Shown piece by piece: positions 42,893 to 57,949 of a stretch of DNA of 64,000 nt (positions are counted from its first letter, which is position 1; each line of letters starts with the position of its first letter). The DNA lies in assembly GCF_036417845.1 (NCBI RefSeq), contig NC_089979.1, forward strand, positions 120,685,415 through 120,749,414. The letters are read 5' to 3'. Position numbers and translations under genes: made by a program. The notes beneath the pieces were generated by a model. The model was given only the letters and a program-made list of their open reading frames with translations. It was not told where the DNA came from and did no database searches. The stretch comes from Apteryx mantelli. Its lineage: Eukaryota; Chordata; Aves; Apterygiformes; Apterygidae.

Positions 42893-42960
42893 TATGAATG
42901 TATACAACCAGGTATATACAATATGTACATATATATATATACACACACGCATATATACAA
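42893..42960 (+). repeat. Compound TA/CA microsatellite region
   Basis: Mixed TATA, TACA and CACA dinucleotide runs with interruptions. The longest pure TA part is at about 42929-42941, followed by ACACACAC. Confidence 0.8.
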
Positions 42961-45900
42961 ACCTCTAATTAATATTTTCACACTTATAGGTTCTCACACT
43001 GCCCCTATGAGATAATTAGTGTTATTTGTCTATTAAGCCAATTTTTTTACCAGCTTGAATTGAAAGATGGCACATATGGTGGTTTGCACTACTGCAGTAT
43101 AAAATAATCAGTCTTCATTTAACTCTGAGCTAAAATTCCTCTCACTTTTTCCCATATGCTGTTTTGAGGGTTAGCTTTGCTGTGATTTCCTTCCCTCCCT
43201 AACTTATTGATATTGAAATATTCTTACTTCTGATTTTTCTTTCACTGCTCCTATTGGCTTTACACATTTTCTTCACATGGTCATAGGTACTTACTGCTTT
43301 TACGATTTGCACATTTTCACCCATCTATAAATTGGCTCTCATACAAGTCAGTCAGAATTACATTTTGATTAAAAAAAAACATAACAATGTCATTTTTTCC
43401 ATCCAGCTTTCAGACCAGTTTTGCAATGAGCCAGCTAACAAAATTGTGACTTGTTTATCTGCAGTTCCTAGGTTGGATTATAGCTGCATTTGAGGGGCCA
43501 TTTTCAGCCTCTCTGTTTTGTTTCAAATCTGCTCCAAACTTGGCAGCCACTTTGAAGTTGTGCGCTATTCTCACAACTTGTCATGTTCCAACTTCATTCA
43601 GGCACTGCACTTGGCTACCTTTTGAGGATTAAAATTAACATGTTATCATTGTTTCTGAAGACCCTTCAGACTTTGACTCCTACCTATTGGAGAAATTTTG
43701 ATTTGTGTTTATGTATTTGCTCATAATTTGAGTTCTGTTTCCAATCTGTCGCTTGCTAAACCATCTGTGCCATCTGTAATGCGCTTGGCCCCAGTTTGGT
43801 GGAATTTCTCCTCCTTATGAAATTCATGAGATTCAGCCTGCAGATGCTTTCACTGCTTCTCTGACAAATTTAGTTAATTTGGCAGCTTCAGGGTTTGCAT
43901 TTTTGTCAGTTTCTAGGACCGCGTCTTGTTCTTGTTATTATGCTATAGAAGGTGTGGGTATATGGAACATGTACACGCAGGAAACATGAGAAACTTTCCA
44001 ACTTCAACAGCTTTGACATGCAAGTTAACACACGGATTTGGGTAGGCAAGAGCCTTATGAGCCATTTTTCCACTAGTATGCCACACAAGCTGGGGCCTGT
44101 GAGAGCGCAGGTGGAAGCTCAGTGAAACTCATAGCTGTGCACGGGGCCACCATCAAGCCTCTGCTTCCCATTAAGGGGCACTGCAGCTAGCAGCAGCCAG
44201 GAAGACCTGGAACTGCCAAGATACTGCCTCAAATATTCTGCTGAGGTACATGCATAACATAGCCATCAGTAGATAAGCCCTTCTGTTGGTAATGATTTTT
44301 TGCTCCTGAGAAGCAAAACCATACTGGAGATCTAAGGATCTGATTTTGATGCTTTCCAAACCAACTGTGTGGGCCCAGGAGGCTCATGAAACTGGCCAAA
44401 CTTTCAATCGATTATTTGAATGACCCCTTGCTAATCAAAATATGCTGCACCAACTATGGATAAAATGGAGGTAAATGGGATTTACTTACTTCTAATATTG
44501 GATAAATAAAGGTTAATCATTTATCAATGGCCAGGCTGAAATACCTTACAGGAAACCTATCCTGATTTTATTTACCTATTCACCCCTTTTCTGGACCCAT
44601 TCAGCTCCTAGGAACTAATGTTTTGGTGTATAATGAAAAAAAAGAAAAAAGATCCAAAGAGCACAGGTGAGACAAAGATAGAAAAGTATTAGATTTCATG
44701 TGAAAGAAAAATGAATTTTTCCATAGGTTTCCCCCCAACCCTCTCAAACTGTGAGTTCCTAGACAGGAATCATCACATGTGAACATGTAAAGTTAAGTAT
44801 GTTAATATGTATTCTAGCACCTTACAAAAGTGAGTTGATTTCCAGGGGAATATCCCACCTGGCTGAAGTCAATCGGAGAAAATGAGAAAACCCAGGTAAT
44901 GAAAAACTCCTGAAGCCAGATGGTAAGTCAGTCCATCCTGCTGTGATTATCTGTTTTTCTCTGTCACCATCCCATTGCTGCCGTGGCTCACTCATCTTCA
45001 CATTATGGGATTAAACAAAGGCTCTGATTGTCGGCATTTTTGTCTGCTAGATCGTCATCAGAAAATCTTCAAAGGGAGCAGAAGGTCAGGAGGGAACGCT
45101 ACCAGATCAGAAGGGCTGCATTCTACATTCGGGGAGAGAGAGGACACAGTTCACAACAACCTCATCTCAATCATTTCCTTACCACTGTTAACAATTCCAT
45201 GTGTTTCATGTGGCAATCACGGCTCCTTGGAAAAATGATAGTAGGACCACAGCAAAGAGGGAAGGGAAAGATAAACACACTTTGATGATTACTTTTTCCT
45301 CCTCAGCGTAGGGAGTTATGGAGCTGTATTTTGCATCTATTAACAGCAACCCATCTCTCATGGATTGAAGCTCCCACCAACATTGGATGGTGAACCCAAC
45401 ACCAGTTTGTGGACAGGCATTGTATTTCCATGTCCCAACTTTACTGCCTTCCTCAGAGTCAAAGTTATCTGTTATTGTGATTACAGTTGTGTTTAGTAAT
45501 AATACAACCCACACAGAAGCCAAATAAGGTTAAAAAGTGCTATCTTATGTTCGTAATGTCATTAGTGGAAAAGAAGCTTTTGGAAGACCCGGCGCCCCGT
45601 GACCGGGATGGATGCTAATAGGACGCATCCCAGCAGGAAGACTGATGCATGCTTCATCCCAATGCTGGAAGGAGTTCATCTCCAAGCCAGAATCTCACTC
45701 CTACTGTTTATAAATAAACACTGGCTCCCTGAACTACCTCCCTTTTTACAGTTCATTACTGCACAGTCTTTCAAAGGGTTGGCTCCTATTCAATGTCATG
45801 GGTTCAGAGCTACAGAAAAGCACCTTTCAGGGGGTCTAACCTTCTCTCCAATCCCATGGCTACTCAATGTGCTAGGTAATATTTCACTAGATCTCTGGCT

Positions 45901-47671
45901 TAGAAACATTCATTCCTAGCTCCTGTAATAATCCCAAGGGAACAAAACCCATCGATCCTGTGTACCACAGGTAATTAGAACTGTGGCCGCATCTCATTCC
46001 CAGAAAGTTGTGAGGGTCGGGATTTTAAATGTCAAATGCCTTTCAGTGGACTCAGCACTCTGCCTCTGAATAATGCAGCCTATAAATTGAAAGTGCCTTT
46101 AAAAGATGACTTACTTCTTTATTCTTTATTGTCTTCAAGTAGCATTGCTGTATTTTAAAAGCAAAGCTGGTATCTCTCCTACTCACAGGATACTAGGATT
46201 GTCCGGGAAGGTATCCCATTATGTGTGTTATAATTTTTAATTTTCCTAATAATTTTTACAGTTCCCTTCAAATAATTTTCTCTCTTGTGTACTCATATTT
46301 TCACTTTTGATTGCAGGCAATTCATTTCTATTACCATAGAAAAGCATTCTGAAACTTTTTATGATAAGTTTGTTTTATTTATCCAGTCACTAGCCTGTGA
46401 GGAAAGTTACTTCTCTAAAGGATCAGTCAAAAACCTTTTACTGGCAACATATACAGCTCTGCTGTAAGGGGTTAATCTTTATTAGATCACAGTTACTGTA
46501 AAAGCTGCCATTCAATCGTTTAATATGTTTTCTTAACTCTAATCTTCTACACTTTAAGAAATAGCTAGAAGTGCAAGCTAAAAAAGCTCTTTGGGCTTTA
46601 CTGCCGTTGCATGGTTTCCCTTGCATGAATTGGTATTTATAGTCTTTTATAAATAAAAAATCCTTTTTTTCCTCCCCAGCCAATGTTATTAAAACATTTA
46701 GGAGCTATTGAGAAGCAGAAACTATTGAGCGAATTGCAAAAGTCAGTTTATACAGATGTGTACGTGGCTTCTGCAAGCTCATGCTGGCCACTGGTGCTTT
46801 CAGCCACATCTCTGGCAGGAAGTAATTTATTTGAATTCGCAAGGTGGTTTTGAAATAAAAGAAAATGCACAACCTTTTGGGGTACCACTCAGCTGCAGAT
46901 AAAGAATATTTTCATCTCTGGGAGAGCTGATTAGAGCCATTTATAATCTGACTGACTTGCCTCAGTATTAAAAGGCCTAATACAGTTAGCTCTGTCCTTA
47001 TAAGATGGAAATTTTGTTTTTGAGCATACATTTCACTTGAAAATGCACGCTGTTTATGGGTGTTCTGCAGCCTAAGTTCTCAGTGCCAAGTGGGACTGAG
47101 AGTGGCTGAACCAAAAATTCCTCTGCTACGTCCAGGTAGGAATGTATATTTAAAGTTTTTGTGACTTTGGTAGTTGCTGCAATAATGAAATAATTTTGCT
47201 TAAAGACTGAATACAAATTTTAGCTAACAGTTGCTTGTACTGCAGGAGGAACCCAAAATGATACTAGCTTTGTAACTGCAGACAAAACAGTACAGAAAAC
47301 CAAGGAAAACATACTGTATTTTCATATAATTGGAATATGCCAAGGAGTGCAAAAAAATGCTGATTCCTGAGGAATTTGCCAATTTTCTTTTCAAGCCTGT
47401 TTCTAATGCACTTACAAATGCATAAATTGTTCTAATGCTCTTTAGGTCATAAAAAGCAAATCCATAGAGTATGAATTGTTTTTCCTTGTCAAGCTGGGCA
47501 CCCTACCTAGTTACAGAAATGCAGACAGTCTGCTTCCTTCGCACCATGCCATCGCGATCAAAGGAAAAGGATGTGAAAAATTTCATCACGGGAATGTAAT
47601 GCTATTCAAAGCCCTTTAGTAGGCATCCCACAGCAAAACACAAGCGTCTCGTGCAAGATAAAAAGGGAGAG

Positions 47672-47688
47672 CATTTATTTATTTATTC
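47672..47688 (+). repeat. (TTTA)n microsatellite
   Basis: A short run of ATTTATTTATTTATTC. Confidence 0.8.
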
Positions 47689-49628
47689 AGGACAGCATTT
47701 TGCAGTCCAAAAAGAAATATGGGTGTGCTGGTACGCATGTATATAGGGGTCACTAGGAAGGCGAGCGCTGTCTGTGGGTCTCTCTTTCCCCTGGGCAAAA
47801 AGCTCAGTCTGGAGCAGGACCCTGAGGCTGCTGGCGACTCCTGGCCGGGCTCAGACATCCCTCCCTCTGTTACCAGGAGATATTATCAGGATGCTGCACA
47901 AGTGCCCTGGACACTAACCACCACTTTCTGCTCCTCATTTATATTTTCATTGATGCACTTCAGTTTAGAAACATGCGGCATTCACAACTGACCGAGATTT
48001 TTTGTGGCAAGGACGTCGGTGCACATAAGCTGACCCGGGGGCCAGGCGAGGGCTCCAGCCAGGCTGGACGTGGCCTCAGCCCCGACACCACTGCAGATGG
48101 GCTGGGCCCTAGCCTGCAACCCCAGGACATCCCACGAAGCGCCCCGCTCTCCCAGGGCAGGGGTTTGCAGAATGACATTGCAGAATTAAGCCCTCACGCC
48201 CCAAATAGGAGTTGCATTGAGACCAGTGGGAATTTTACCTGAACTAAGGATATCACCGTGCAAACACATCTCTCTAAAATGAGACACGGGAAGCAAAGCG
48301 TGGGGAAAAAAAGTAACCCAAGTTGCCGGACACATTCACTGGCACCTTTCCTGCTATTCAGGCTTGAAGCTCACTGACTATTACTACAATTACTATTTGC
48401 TTGGGCACATAAGAGCCTGAGACACGGCCCAACAGCCCCGCTGTGTGCTGTGCTACAGACAGTGCCCATTCCCTGGACACGTCTCCTTAGCATTCGTTTT
48501 CAGAAGAAACCCGGCCTCAGGGTGCCTCCATTTTTGGGTATCAATGCTAGGCACTTCACAGCGTCCTGATTTTAAACCGGCTAGTACCTGTCCTCTAAAA
48601 AAATCAGTCGCCCAACTTTAAAGCGTCTTAGATTGAAGAATCCAAAATCCTCAGTCTCACTTAAAATGCAGGCCAGGTTTTACTGTAAGAGACTGTCCCG
48701 CCGTAGCAAGCAGAGTTACTGAGTTGCTCCGGAAAAATTTTCCATCTTTCCTTTGTGCTAGTGTACTATCTTCATTCGTGGGCAGCCTGCACTCTCCCCA
48801 GCTGCACATGTAACATATCTGAAAATATTCCCCAAGACACAATGCAGGATTTCAGAAAGGGAGAATTATCTCTCTGTCATTAGCCTGCCTATGCCTTCGC
48901 TTTTATGACACAATACTTCCAGTCTCTCACAAGACTCTCCAAGAAAGAATTTTGGGTATGGATCTTCTAATCCTCATAAATCTGGAATTACCCCAACTAC
49001 AAAGAGGAGACAGCACTAAAAAGGAATGACTGTGCAACCGTCTTCTAAACATCACTGTCACTACACTGACAATTTAATTAAAACTGCCGTGCATTTAGTT
49101 ATAATTAGTTTCTATCAATACAGAAGATACAGATTTTTGAATTCTCAGACTGTGTTCATCAAAATGTACCTCAGCACTGCCACTTAGGGATTACACTGAT
49201 TAGCAGATTTTATCGTTCTTGAAGATATAAGCATATCCCCAAAGCAAATCCTCATCTTTATAGGGGATCTTTGTGCCAGCATATAAACAAAATTGACTAG
49301 AAATAATCATCTTTACTGCAAAAACATGACCCTGAATGTATGAACGTCAGGTTCATTATATAATACTCTTTTTTGCCTTGTTCTTTGTTGCTTGAAGTAG
49401 AGAGTAACGGAAAAGGCATGTAAAGGAATTAGAAGGGAAACAAAGAAAAGATTGATTTTAAATTTATTGTTCTATTTTCCGTCAGCAGAATTCCACTCTG
49501 ATTCTGGTCTCACATATTCAGGTGTAGATCAGGAGCAGCTGCCTGGAAGCCGAAGGAGTTATTATTTGAGCCGTGGGCTTAGTCAGTGAAAGCTGACACT
49601 GCTCTCCTTCCGAGTTTGAAAACTCTGG

Positions 49629-50342
49629 TTACTTTTTCAGTGATTCCTGCCACGTTTTGTGGCTTTCTTCAAACCTGAAAGCAGCCCCCACTGAAAAACT
49701 TAGCTTCATTTTTAATAAAAACATGTTTCTAACCCATATATGTGAGCCAGTCCAGACAGAGCACTGATGATATCCAGCCTTTACAGGGCAGAGCTTTAGG
49801 TGCCTGTACAACACACGTGGCCCGGGGACGCAGCAGACGCAGGCTCTGCAAAGCGAAGGCCAAGGAGCGAAGAGAAAAGCCACTGCTGAAGGCAAGGAGG
49901 CTGCAGCACATGAAGGGGGCAGAGGTTGCATTGGACCTTCTGTGCTTTCCTGACATCCCAGGCTCTCGGGAAGGATGAAACTCAGGCGTGACCTCTGTCT
50001 ATTTTCCTGGCACGCACCTGATTTGCAGTCCTTAGCAGATATGGGGAAGCGGCAGAGCTGATTCAGTAGTTTGCATGCAATTAGCATAAAGAAATAGGTA
50101 CTGCTTTGAGCCTCAACAGGTTGTGTCTGCTGGAGCAAACCCCAGCTTTCATGAATTACTGTCTTGCTATCTAGAAAAGAAAGCATGGGCCTTACAAGCT
50201 GGGTGTTGAGCAAAAAGTCAGTGCTGGATGGAGGAGCAGGGCAGCTGAGAAGAAAAGCTGACCAGGAGGTTAAGCAGTCTGACCAGTATAACGGGCTGGG
50301 AAGGACATGGCCTGGAGCATACTTTGCTTTTGCTCTCAACAC
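49629..50342 (-). other. Unexplained 237-codon open reading frame in TMEM108 intron
   Basis: This is the longest ATG-initiated open frame in the intron outside the CpG island. The predicted protein is rich in Cys, Leu and Ser, with hydrophobic patches (for example SAVAFLFAPWPSLCRACVCC near the middle) but no domain I recognise. There is no obvious promoter or poly(A) signal in register. Local base composition is moderately GC-rich, which lengthens chance frames. Confidence 0.2.
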
Positions 50343-52729
50343 CAGCAGCCTGTACTCTAATATTCCCTGCTGCGTATGCAGAGCATGGCTGGCGTGTCTC
50401 AGCTGCAGCCCCGAGGTGATGAATGCTGCTTCCTTACAGCTCTAGGACCGCCGGTGCTGCCTCTACTGCTGCTGGCAAAGTGGAGATAAGAAGGTCCTGG
50501 CACCCCTTCCCCGAGGATGGCATCCACAAAGCTCAGCTGCAGGCTGGACCTGTGCCTGTAGCTTGCCAAAGCCCTCTCTCAATAACAAGGACTGAGGTGA
50601 CATTTGCCGAAGAGGAAGCATCAGGAGCTTTTGCAGGGGAAGAGGGAAGGTTTGCCACAAAAATAATCATCTGGGAGATTAGTTTTCTGTTTTGGTTTGT
50701 TTCCATATGGAGTTCTCATCAAAACGTGTGTTTTTCTGTTGCTGATACTGTATTTCAGTTTTGTTTTTTTTCTTTTTGGGAGCAGCGTGTGTCATCTCCC
50801 AACTGCGCTGTTTATGTTCTCCTCAGCTTGCACACCAGCTGCATGGCAACATGCTGCAGGCTGCCAGTAAACACAACTGGAAGTCGATGAGACAAGAGCA
50901 TCTTTGAAGACTGAGGCACAGTGCTCTCCTTGGACGACATGTCCTTCCAGATTACAAGCTCTCTACAAATCCAGACGTTGGGGATAACAGGGCCACTTCA
51001 TGCAACGCGAATGCTAGATTAGTGTGGTCATCTCATGCTGCAGGAGCCTCAAAATTGCTTGGCCTTTAGAGCCAGATGAGCGGCCCAGTCAGGATCATTT
51101 GACTTACATATGCTTTCAAAACATTATCCCTAGGACAGCTTCCAAAGTTATTAGGATTTTTGTTTAACTGCAGTGAACTGGTTTCTTCAACTGCACGTAT
51201 CATCTGTAAGGTCATCCATTCATCTCCTGCATATAGCCAGATCTCTGTCCCAGACCTTCCCCGTCCCACTTCCCAGGTAATCGAGTGGAGCCCCATGAAA
51301 ACTGACAGCGTTAGGCGCAAGCTGGATTTGATCAAGCCTGGATGTCTCACAGTGCTCGGTCACACTGACATGTTGCAGATTGTTTACTGTGTTTACTATA
51401 TTCATTCATGCTTAGGAAAATAAGTAAATAAATAAGCAAAAATCTCCCCCCAGAATATACCTTAGCACCTCAAAACAATTATGGATTAATTATAAGCTGG
51501 TATATAGGAAAATTATGTTGACTGGAAGGACAAACACTATTCTGGAAGCCTTGTGTATCTTATTAGTGCTGCAAGAAAGATCCTCAGATATGGTAAAGAC
51601 ATGCCAAAGGGCTCTGGCCACTGAGAAAAATACTTGGCTGTGGAAAGCCCGTGCAAAGCAGATCCTCTGGTGGGGCAGGGCTGGCACCAGGGCTCCTACA
51701 CAGCCTTGCCACTATGGTGCTGCATTGGACCTGCTTCACGAGAACATGATGGTCTTAATATAAAGTAACACTGTGATGATTGCAATCGGCGGCATAAAGC
51801 CAGCTAGTCTTCAACAGGTCACGCCGGCTTTGAGGGGAGCGCAGGTGAAACCTTTTCTTCACAGAAAGCCTGTCTGGGGCTTTCACACAGAACATTTCCT
51901 ATTAAATCAACATTTTCAATGAAAAATCTGTTTGAAAATCCCCTGTTATGAAAGAAACTATCTGAAAAATAGACCTTTGCACCAAGAAGAGTGGATTCTG
52001 GCTGGTCTCCATCCCATGCTCGGGGGAAGTAAGAAACACTGCTACAGCTTTCAGATTAGGAACGGAGACATGACATAGCGCTGCGTAGAGACACTAGCTC
52101 CTAAGGAGCGTTACATCAACATTGCAGCCCCATAGCAATATATATCAGCTTGACTCCCAGGAGAGGTCGTGAGTGACCCTGCTGCTTCTCCTCTGGAAGG
52201 AGGACTGGACAAGCAGAAACAAGGTGGCACAACTGCGGACGTTTAGACTTATCTGGGCCAGAGCTTCACCTGGCAGCGCAGCAGCATCTGTGAGCTGAGG
52301 AGTTCTGGTTTTGCTTTGTTTTCTTCAAAATTCACTGACATTGCCCACCCTTAAGAGGCAGAGTTCTTCTCTCCCTTTCATCCTCAGCAATCCCAGATCA
52401 GCCTCGGGGATAGCATGTGAGGTAGAGCCATGAAATATGGATCATGGTCACTAACACAAACTAAACCCAATAATGGCAATGAGCAATTAAATAGGTCACC
52501 CTTTAGTATTTTCTATAGCTCGGTATAAGCTCCTTAGACATCACCCCTTCTCCCTTCAGGGATGCCCCTGCCTTACATTTTTGCCCTTTTCCCAGTATCT
52601 CCTCGCTACAGACTGGGGCTCTGGGGATAATGCCAGGCACACAGAGGCTTGATTTCAGCTAAAGCAAGAATCTTGACGATACAGGCTTTTTCATGTAAAA
52701 CACTTTCCCCTTCCTGCACTAATTCCTCA

Positions 52730-53040
52730 GGGTTGTGGGGGAGCGGTGTTCAGCATGCTTGATTAATTTTTATTAATGTGATCTCTCCCTCTCCCTTTAT
52801 TGGTTACATATGGGCATGAAGTTGATTAGCCAGGGGAAAAGTAAAGTTACACATCATTTGTCTTCCCTTACATTTCCATTGACCAGTCTATACAACATTA
52901 TCTCTTTCCCATTAATTTTCTATTTGCAGCACACCTTATTTTTAGAGCCATAGTTAGCAAACTGATTGGCTGCTCTTAATCAGAAGTTTCCATTTACAAC
53001 CTGAGAAGTGGGATTAACACAGCATCCTTGCCGTTTTGTC
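52730..53040. promoter_or_regulatory. Candidate conserved noncoding element (by appearance)
   Basis: An AT-rich block with homeodomain-like TGATTAATT and ATTAAT cores, an ATTGGTTA element (CCAAT on the reverse) and a second CTGATTGGC at about 52962-52970. The texture resembles developmental enhancers found in large neural-gene introns. No alignment was possible, so conservation is a guess. Confidence 0.25.
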
Positions 53041-56000
53041 TCATCGGTGATACCTCACACTAAATAATTTTTATGTTTTGTATTTTTTGCTGATTGAGTT
53101 TTCCTGCTGGAAGACGAGCAAGCTATATGACAGCACAGCCTACACATGGGGCCCTGGGCCAAGTCTCTAGTGTAGGCACAGATTACGGGCCTTTCCAGCA
53201 ACCCTGACATGGTGCATAAAAATCCAAGGAAGCCAAAATATCTCTGTTCGCCTTCTCTTTCTCACCCCTGTACCAGGCATTAAATACGATGCAACTTGAT
53301 CAGAGACTCAGGTTATCTGCTGTTATTGCTCTGAAACGGCACCGTAAAGGCAGGATGGGACTTTTTACAAAGCATCACAGAAGAGCGTTTGAATGAATTA
53401 GAGGGTAATCTGTTAATTCATCAGATTGTTCAGGCATAATGCACACAAATGATAGGCAGGGTAGGAAACATGGCTGTTTTTCTATTAATGGTTTCACATA
53501 ATGCTGCCTTCCCTCCTGAGAGTTGATTAAAATGTAATTTAAATTGCTCCTGTCTTAGAGCTTCGTTGTCTATTATCTTGAGCTGAGCCAGAGGCTCCCC
53601 ATTGAGAGGATGTTTAACAGCACAACATTAACTGATCTCCTGACTTTTATTTCACTGCAGCAAAATTCTCCATATTTCTCAACTCATCTTGTTCATTACG
53701 GAGAGGTGATGAACACAGGTGATAGTATCCAAAAGAGATGAGCCAGTAACTGACTGGCATTTTTTTTTCCTTTATTTGGCAAAAAATGCCACCAGCTACT
53801 ATTACCGTCCTTTTCAGTGGACCAAAAATGCAACACAACAGAGTATGATCTATTGCTGTTGCTGTAATTTTTTTGCCTAAATTAAATAAATCTCAGTCGA
53901 CACATATTAATTTCAGGCAGGAATAAGCCTTATTACAATTCATCATCTGCAAAAAATTGAGTCAAAAATTTCTGGCTCACTACATACTGTTTAATCAATG
54001 GAAACTGTTTCTAAAAATGTATTGTGTTAGAATAATTGATTTGGAAGGGAAGAGCATTTGCCATATATTCTGATTAATACCTAAAGACTTTTTTCTTTCT
54101 CTACCCAAAATAAGAATGATGGGGCAACTCACAGACATTCCTCAAGCAGATTGAGAAGTGATGCTTTTGACTTTCTTGAAGTTTTCTCATTGCAAACCAC
54201 CCAGCCCACACACAAATACTGTTGCATATTTTAATATCAAAGTAGATCATAACAGTGTCATAGATAATAGTAAACAAAACTTCGTAAGAGGAATCAGTGA
54301 GGTTTGTTATATGTCTGCTTCCTTTCTTCTTTGATTCTGGTACAAAGCCAGAAAATGTTTTCAGTCTTTCATGCTAGGTCCTAGCACAGTACATTTCCAC
54401 AGAAATTTGGCACTGTAACTTAACTAATAAAAGTAATTCCATCACCACCTATATCACACCAGCACGAAGGCTGATCTCCAAGTCTAAGGTTTGCAATTTT
54501 GCTTAGCATCAGAGTGCTCCGCAGAACAACCCTGCAAAATCTCCTCTCACTTCTACCCCCTTTACACTGTTACTGCTTATTCACTTGCATGACTACCAGA
54601 CAGCAGAAAAAAATGGGTTTTTTTCCAGAAATGTTGTGAAATCTTACTGTCTCAGAGAAACATAAACTATAAATCTGACTTAGGGACTTGTACTTACTAA
54701 GTTTCTTGGAAAATATCACAAAAGCATTAGGGAATAAAGCAATATTTATAGTGGCTAGTTAAGCAATGCTCCGGAAGATCCCCAGGCACTGGCCTGCAGT
54801 TGTGCACATGGTCCAAGGTGTGGGACTGGCCCCACGCGAGCAAACTGCTGTGAGTGCGGAGGGGAGGTGAGGGCAGTCCGGTGCCCACCCGCACCGCAGC
54901 CACCCCGTCTCAGGGGCTGCTTCGGGCCCATTGGCCTCAGCACCCGGGATTGTTCATAGGCACATTTAATTTACTACTATAGGCACGACCATAAATAGCT
55001 GGAAGTACTTGTGAGAAGCATGAAACAAGATTAAGCCCAGACCGAACCACTTTGCAAGTGGAATGTTAAAACCATACTGAGCGGGAGCAACAGGACCTGC
55101 CTGAACAAGCAACTTCACAGAGATTTACACGGCTTGAGAAGATGCAAAATATTATGTTTTTTCATTTATTTAACAAAACTAATTGCGAACTGGACCCTCT
55201 GGGTTGTAAGCTATTCAAACACAATATTCATGGAAAGTATTTTAGGATAGCAGTTCTGTTGTATACCAGCTATGCATTTCTTGATTAAAAAGGGATGCTA
55301 TATTCCCATCAACGTAAGCAGATGCATACAAACAGTCTTCTGGAGAAGCCACAACTGAGCTGTAAGCCATTATGAATGAAAGCAAGCTTACAGAAGCAGG
55401 GATGGGAGTGGTAATCACACAGTCACAAGTGTTGAAACAAATCTGTATGAGGGTAGAGCCGTGTTTATGGTTGACAGGGCTAGTAGAAATTAGTTAAGTA
55501 GATTAAGTAGAAATACGCAGTCAGACAAAGATAAATGATCTCACTCAGCATAGAATTAACTCTGGATCGCAGTTTAAAACAGAAAGATGAAAAAAAATCA
55601 AAATTGCTGCAAGGAATGTTGAAAGAGCTCAGCAATTTCCCCACAATGAAAGGGAGTTTTTCTCCGGCTCCTTCAAGACCCATTATGTAGCATTTCTATT
55701 TTAATCTCCCAATCTGAAACCATTTGCTTTGAATCTTTTTATTCTACACTCAAAGGAGGATTTTATTCAATTCTTTTAAGCATTTACCAAGTTAGCCTAA
55801 CTGCATTTCCAATCACAGGCAAGAGCATTTGAAGAACTGCTTCAAGAAGGATTTTGAAAATGCCATCATTTGGTTCTTCTGACCCAGTCTTTTGAAATAA
55901 TACACCTGACAGCAGGGGACTTAAAATCTAATAGTGCATGAAAACTGAGAAATAAACAAACTATAAGGCAAATATAACATGAGCTAAATGGATAAGTTCT

Positions 56001-57949
56001 TCTTTCTTTTTGGTAACCACAATTTTAACACAGGCAGGGTGACTTTTGAATTATGCATCCAGTGTCAGGAAGAGCTGCACATTCAGTCAGCCAGCCTCTA
56101 GCCAACAAATTCCCAGGAACCAGATCTGAGTTTCCTTTTGCCTTGCGCAAATCCACAGCAATTCTGGCAGTAGCAGCATTCCCACTTTGGAATTACAAGG
56201 GGTTTAGTGTGGCCGTGCAGCTGAGACTGTAATCTGGAGTCACTCGGAAATGCTGCAGATATGATGAGGTAGGGTATAACCAGGGCCTGTCCTTTGCCAA
56301 GTGACACCCTCTGGGGCGGAGTGGTCGTGTCTGTCCTACAAAGAAAGAGCAGTGAAGATCACGCAGGACCCAGTCTGACTCCGAGCACTGGAGGGCTCTG
56401 GAAGCAAGTGCCAATATCTGTATTAGCTAATAGTGGGAACAGCAGGTGCTGAGGACCCGGTGTCTACCCTGTAGGTGTTTGGGGGGGTTACTTCCAACTA
56501 GCTCTGGTTTGGTTGGCGCAGTAAGTGGGGAAGTCCAGGAGACTTGCTTCAAAAGCACGTTCCTGATCTGAACTAAAATGCTGACCTGGGTGTCCCTACT
56601 GACAGGTCTAAGTAGGAACCAGTCACTGAAATCCAGAGCTCTTTTGGCCAGAATACCAGGACACAGACTAAAATATGCTACTCTAAGGTCACATGAAGGG
56701 CAGCTTATGCTTTAGGTGCTCAAAAAATCAAGAAGCTGAGGACCTATGTGGCAAACATGCTACTTATTACGGTTAGAAGTCTTTAAAGAGAAGTCAATAG
56801 ACAAAGGAGAAGCTACCAATTCTGATGTGAAAACTTTCACAGAAACGATTAGCTTTCTGTTCTGTTTGGAAAAGTTCCAGCAGCTAAATAAACACTGCAA
56901 TTTCTGACATCTCCTTATCTAAACATCTCAGCACAATCAGTGCCTCTTCAGGTGCAAGACGAGGGATGAAAAACAACCTGGAAGCAGACAGCATTCATAC
57001 TTAATGCTCACACATTGCTCTGTGTACAAATTTCAAATGGCTTTGCATAGTTTTAGGCACATGGCTCTCATTCAGTTCAAACGAGTTTCACATGACTAAC
57101 CCACCATAAGCTGCTTAAAAAATATCCCCCCCGGGTCTTAAGCAAAACTCATTGTTTAAGTGTTGATTATTATTTTTTTTCCACTGAGATTAATTAAGGT
57201 CTTTAAGGAGCACAAGGGGAAAGAAGAAAGAGGACTTGCTCATCAGATGAGCATTTCCACGTGCGCATGGCTCTAATTGTCAGTTGTGTCTGAGATGCAC
57301 TAAAAAAAGAAGTTAGCATGCACACATCTGTTCATGGACCTTACAGTAATCAAGCTGGGTAATGAGGCAGGTTAGCTGATGGACAAATTAGGGCTAAGAA
57401 ACCAGAAAGACATTCAAAACAAGGGACAGATCCACTTACACGAATACCATTATAAATCAACGTTAGGCGACCAGATACTAGGCAACGCTATGAAAGTATG
57501 ATCAGGTTTATGCCTTAACAGAAAGCTATTTGGGGAGCTCGAAACCTGCCCTTGCTATCTGTAGACCTACTGCCTCTGCAGGGAGAAGTCCACTGAGTAA
57601 CAGTTAGTTCTAGCGAACAAAAATATGTCTTTCCTTCCTGCAGGAGAAACAGAGGCAGACCCATATTAGTGTACTCCACTAGCCGTAACAACCACGCTGT
57701 CTCAGTCCAACTGAGGCTCTGCTTAGAGAATTATATTCCGGGACTGTAAATCAGTCCCCAGAATAACACAACTTAAGCAAAACTGCAGGTTAGAAAGCAG
57801 GATCTAACTAACCTTTTTTCCTGCCAGGGGGTTCATTTGCATGAGACTGATTTAAAATGCAGAACAATACATGAACTGCATGAGCAGTTTAAAGGTTTAT
57901 AAAATATCCTAATGCTCTCAGCACCCAGACAGCTAATTTAGATTTTTTG

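Noticed and set aside
45560..45657. Minus-strand MKHASVFLLGCVLLASIP, which looks like a signal peptide
   Set aside because: Considered as an alternative first TMEM108 exon, but there is no phase-1 donor at a suitable place and the residues do not match the known N-terminus beyond MK.
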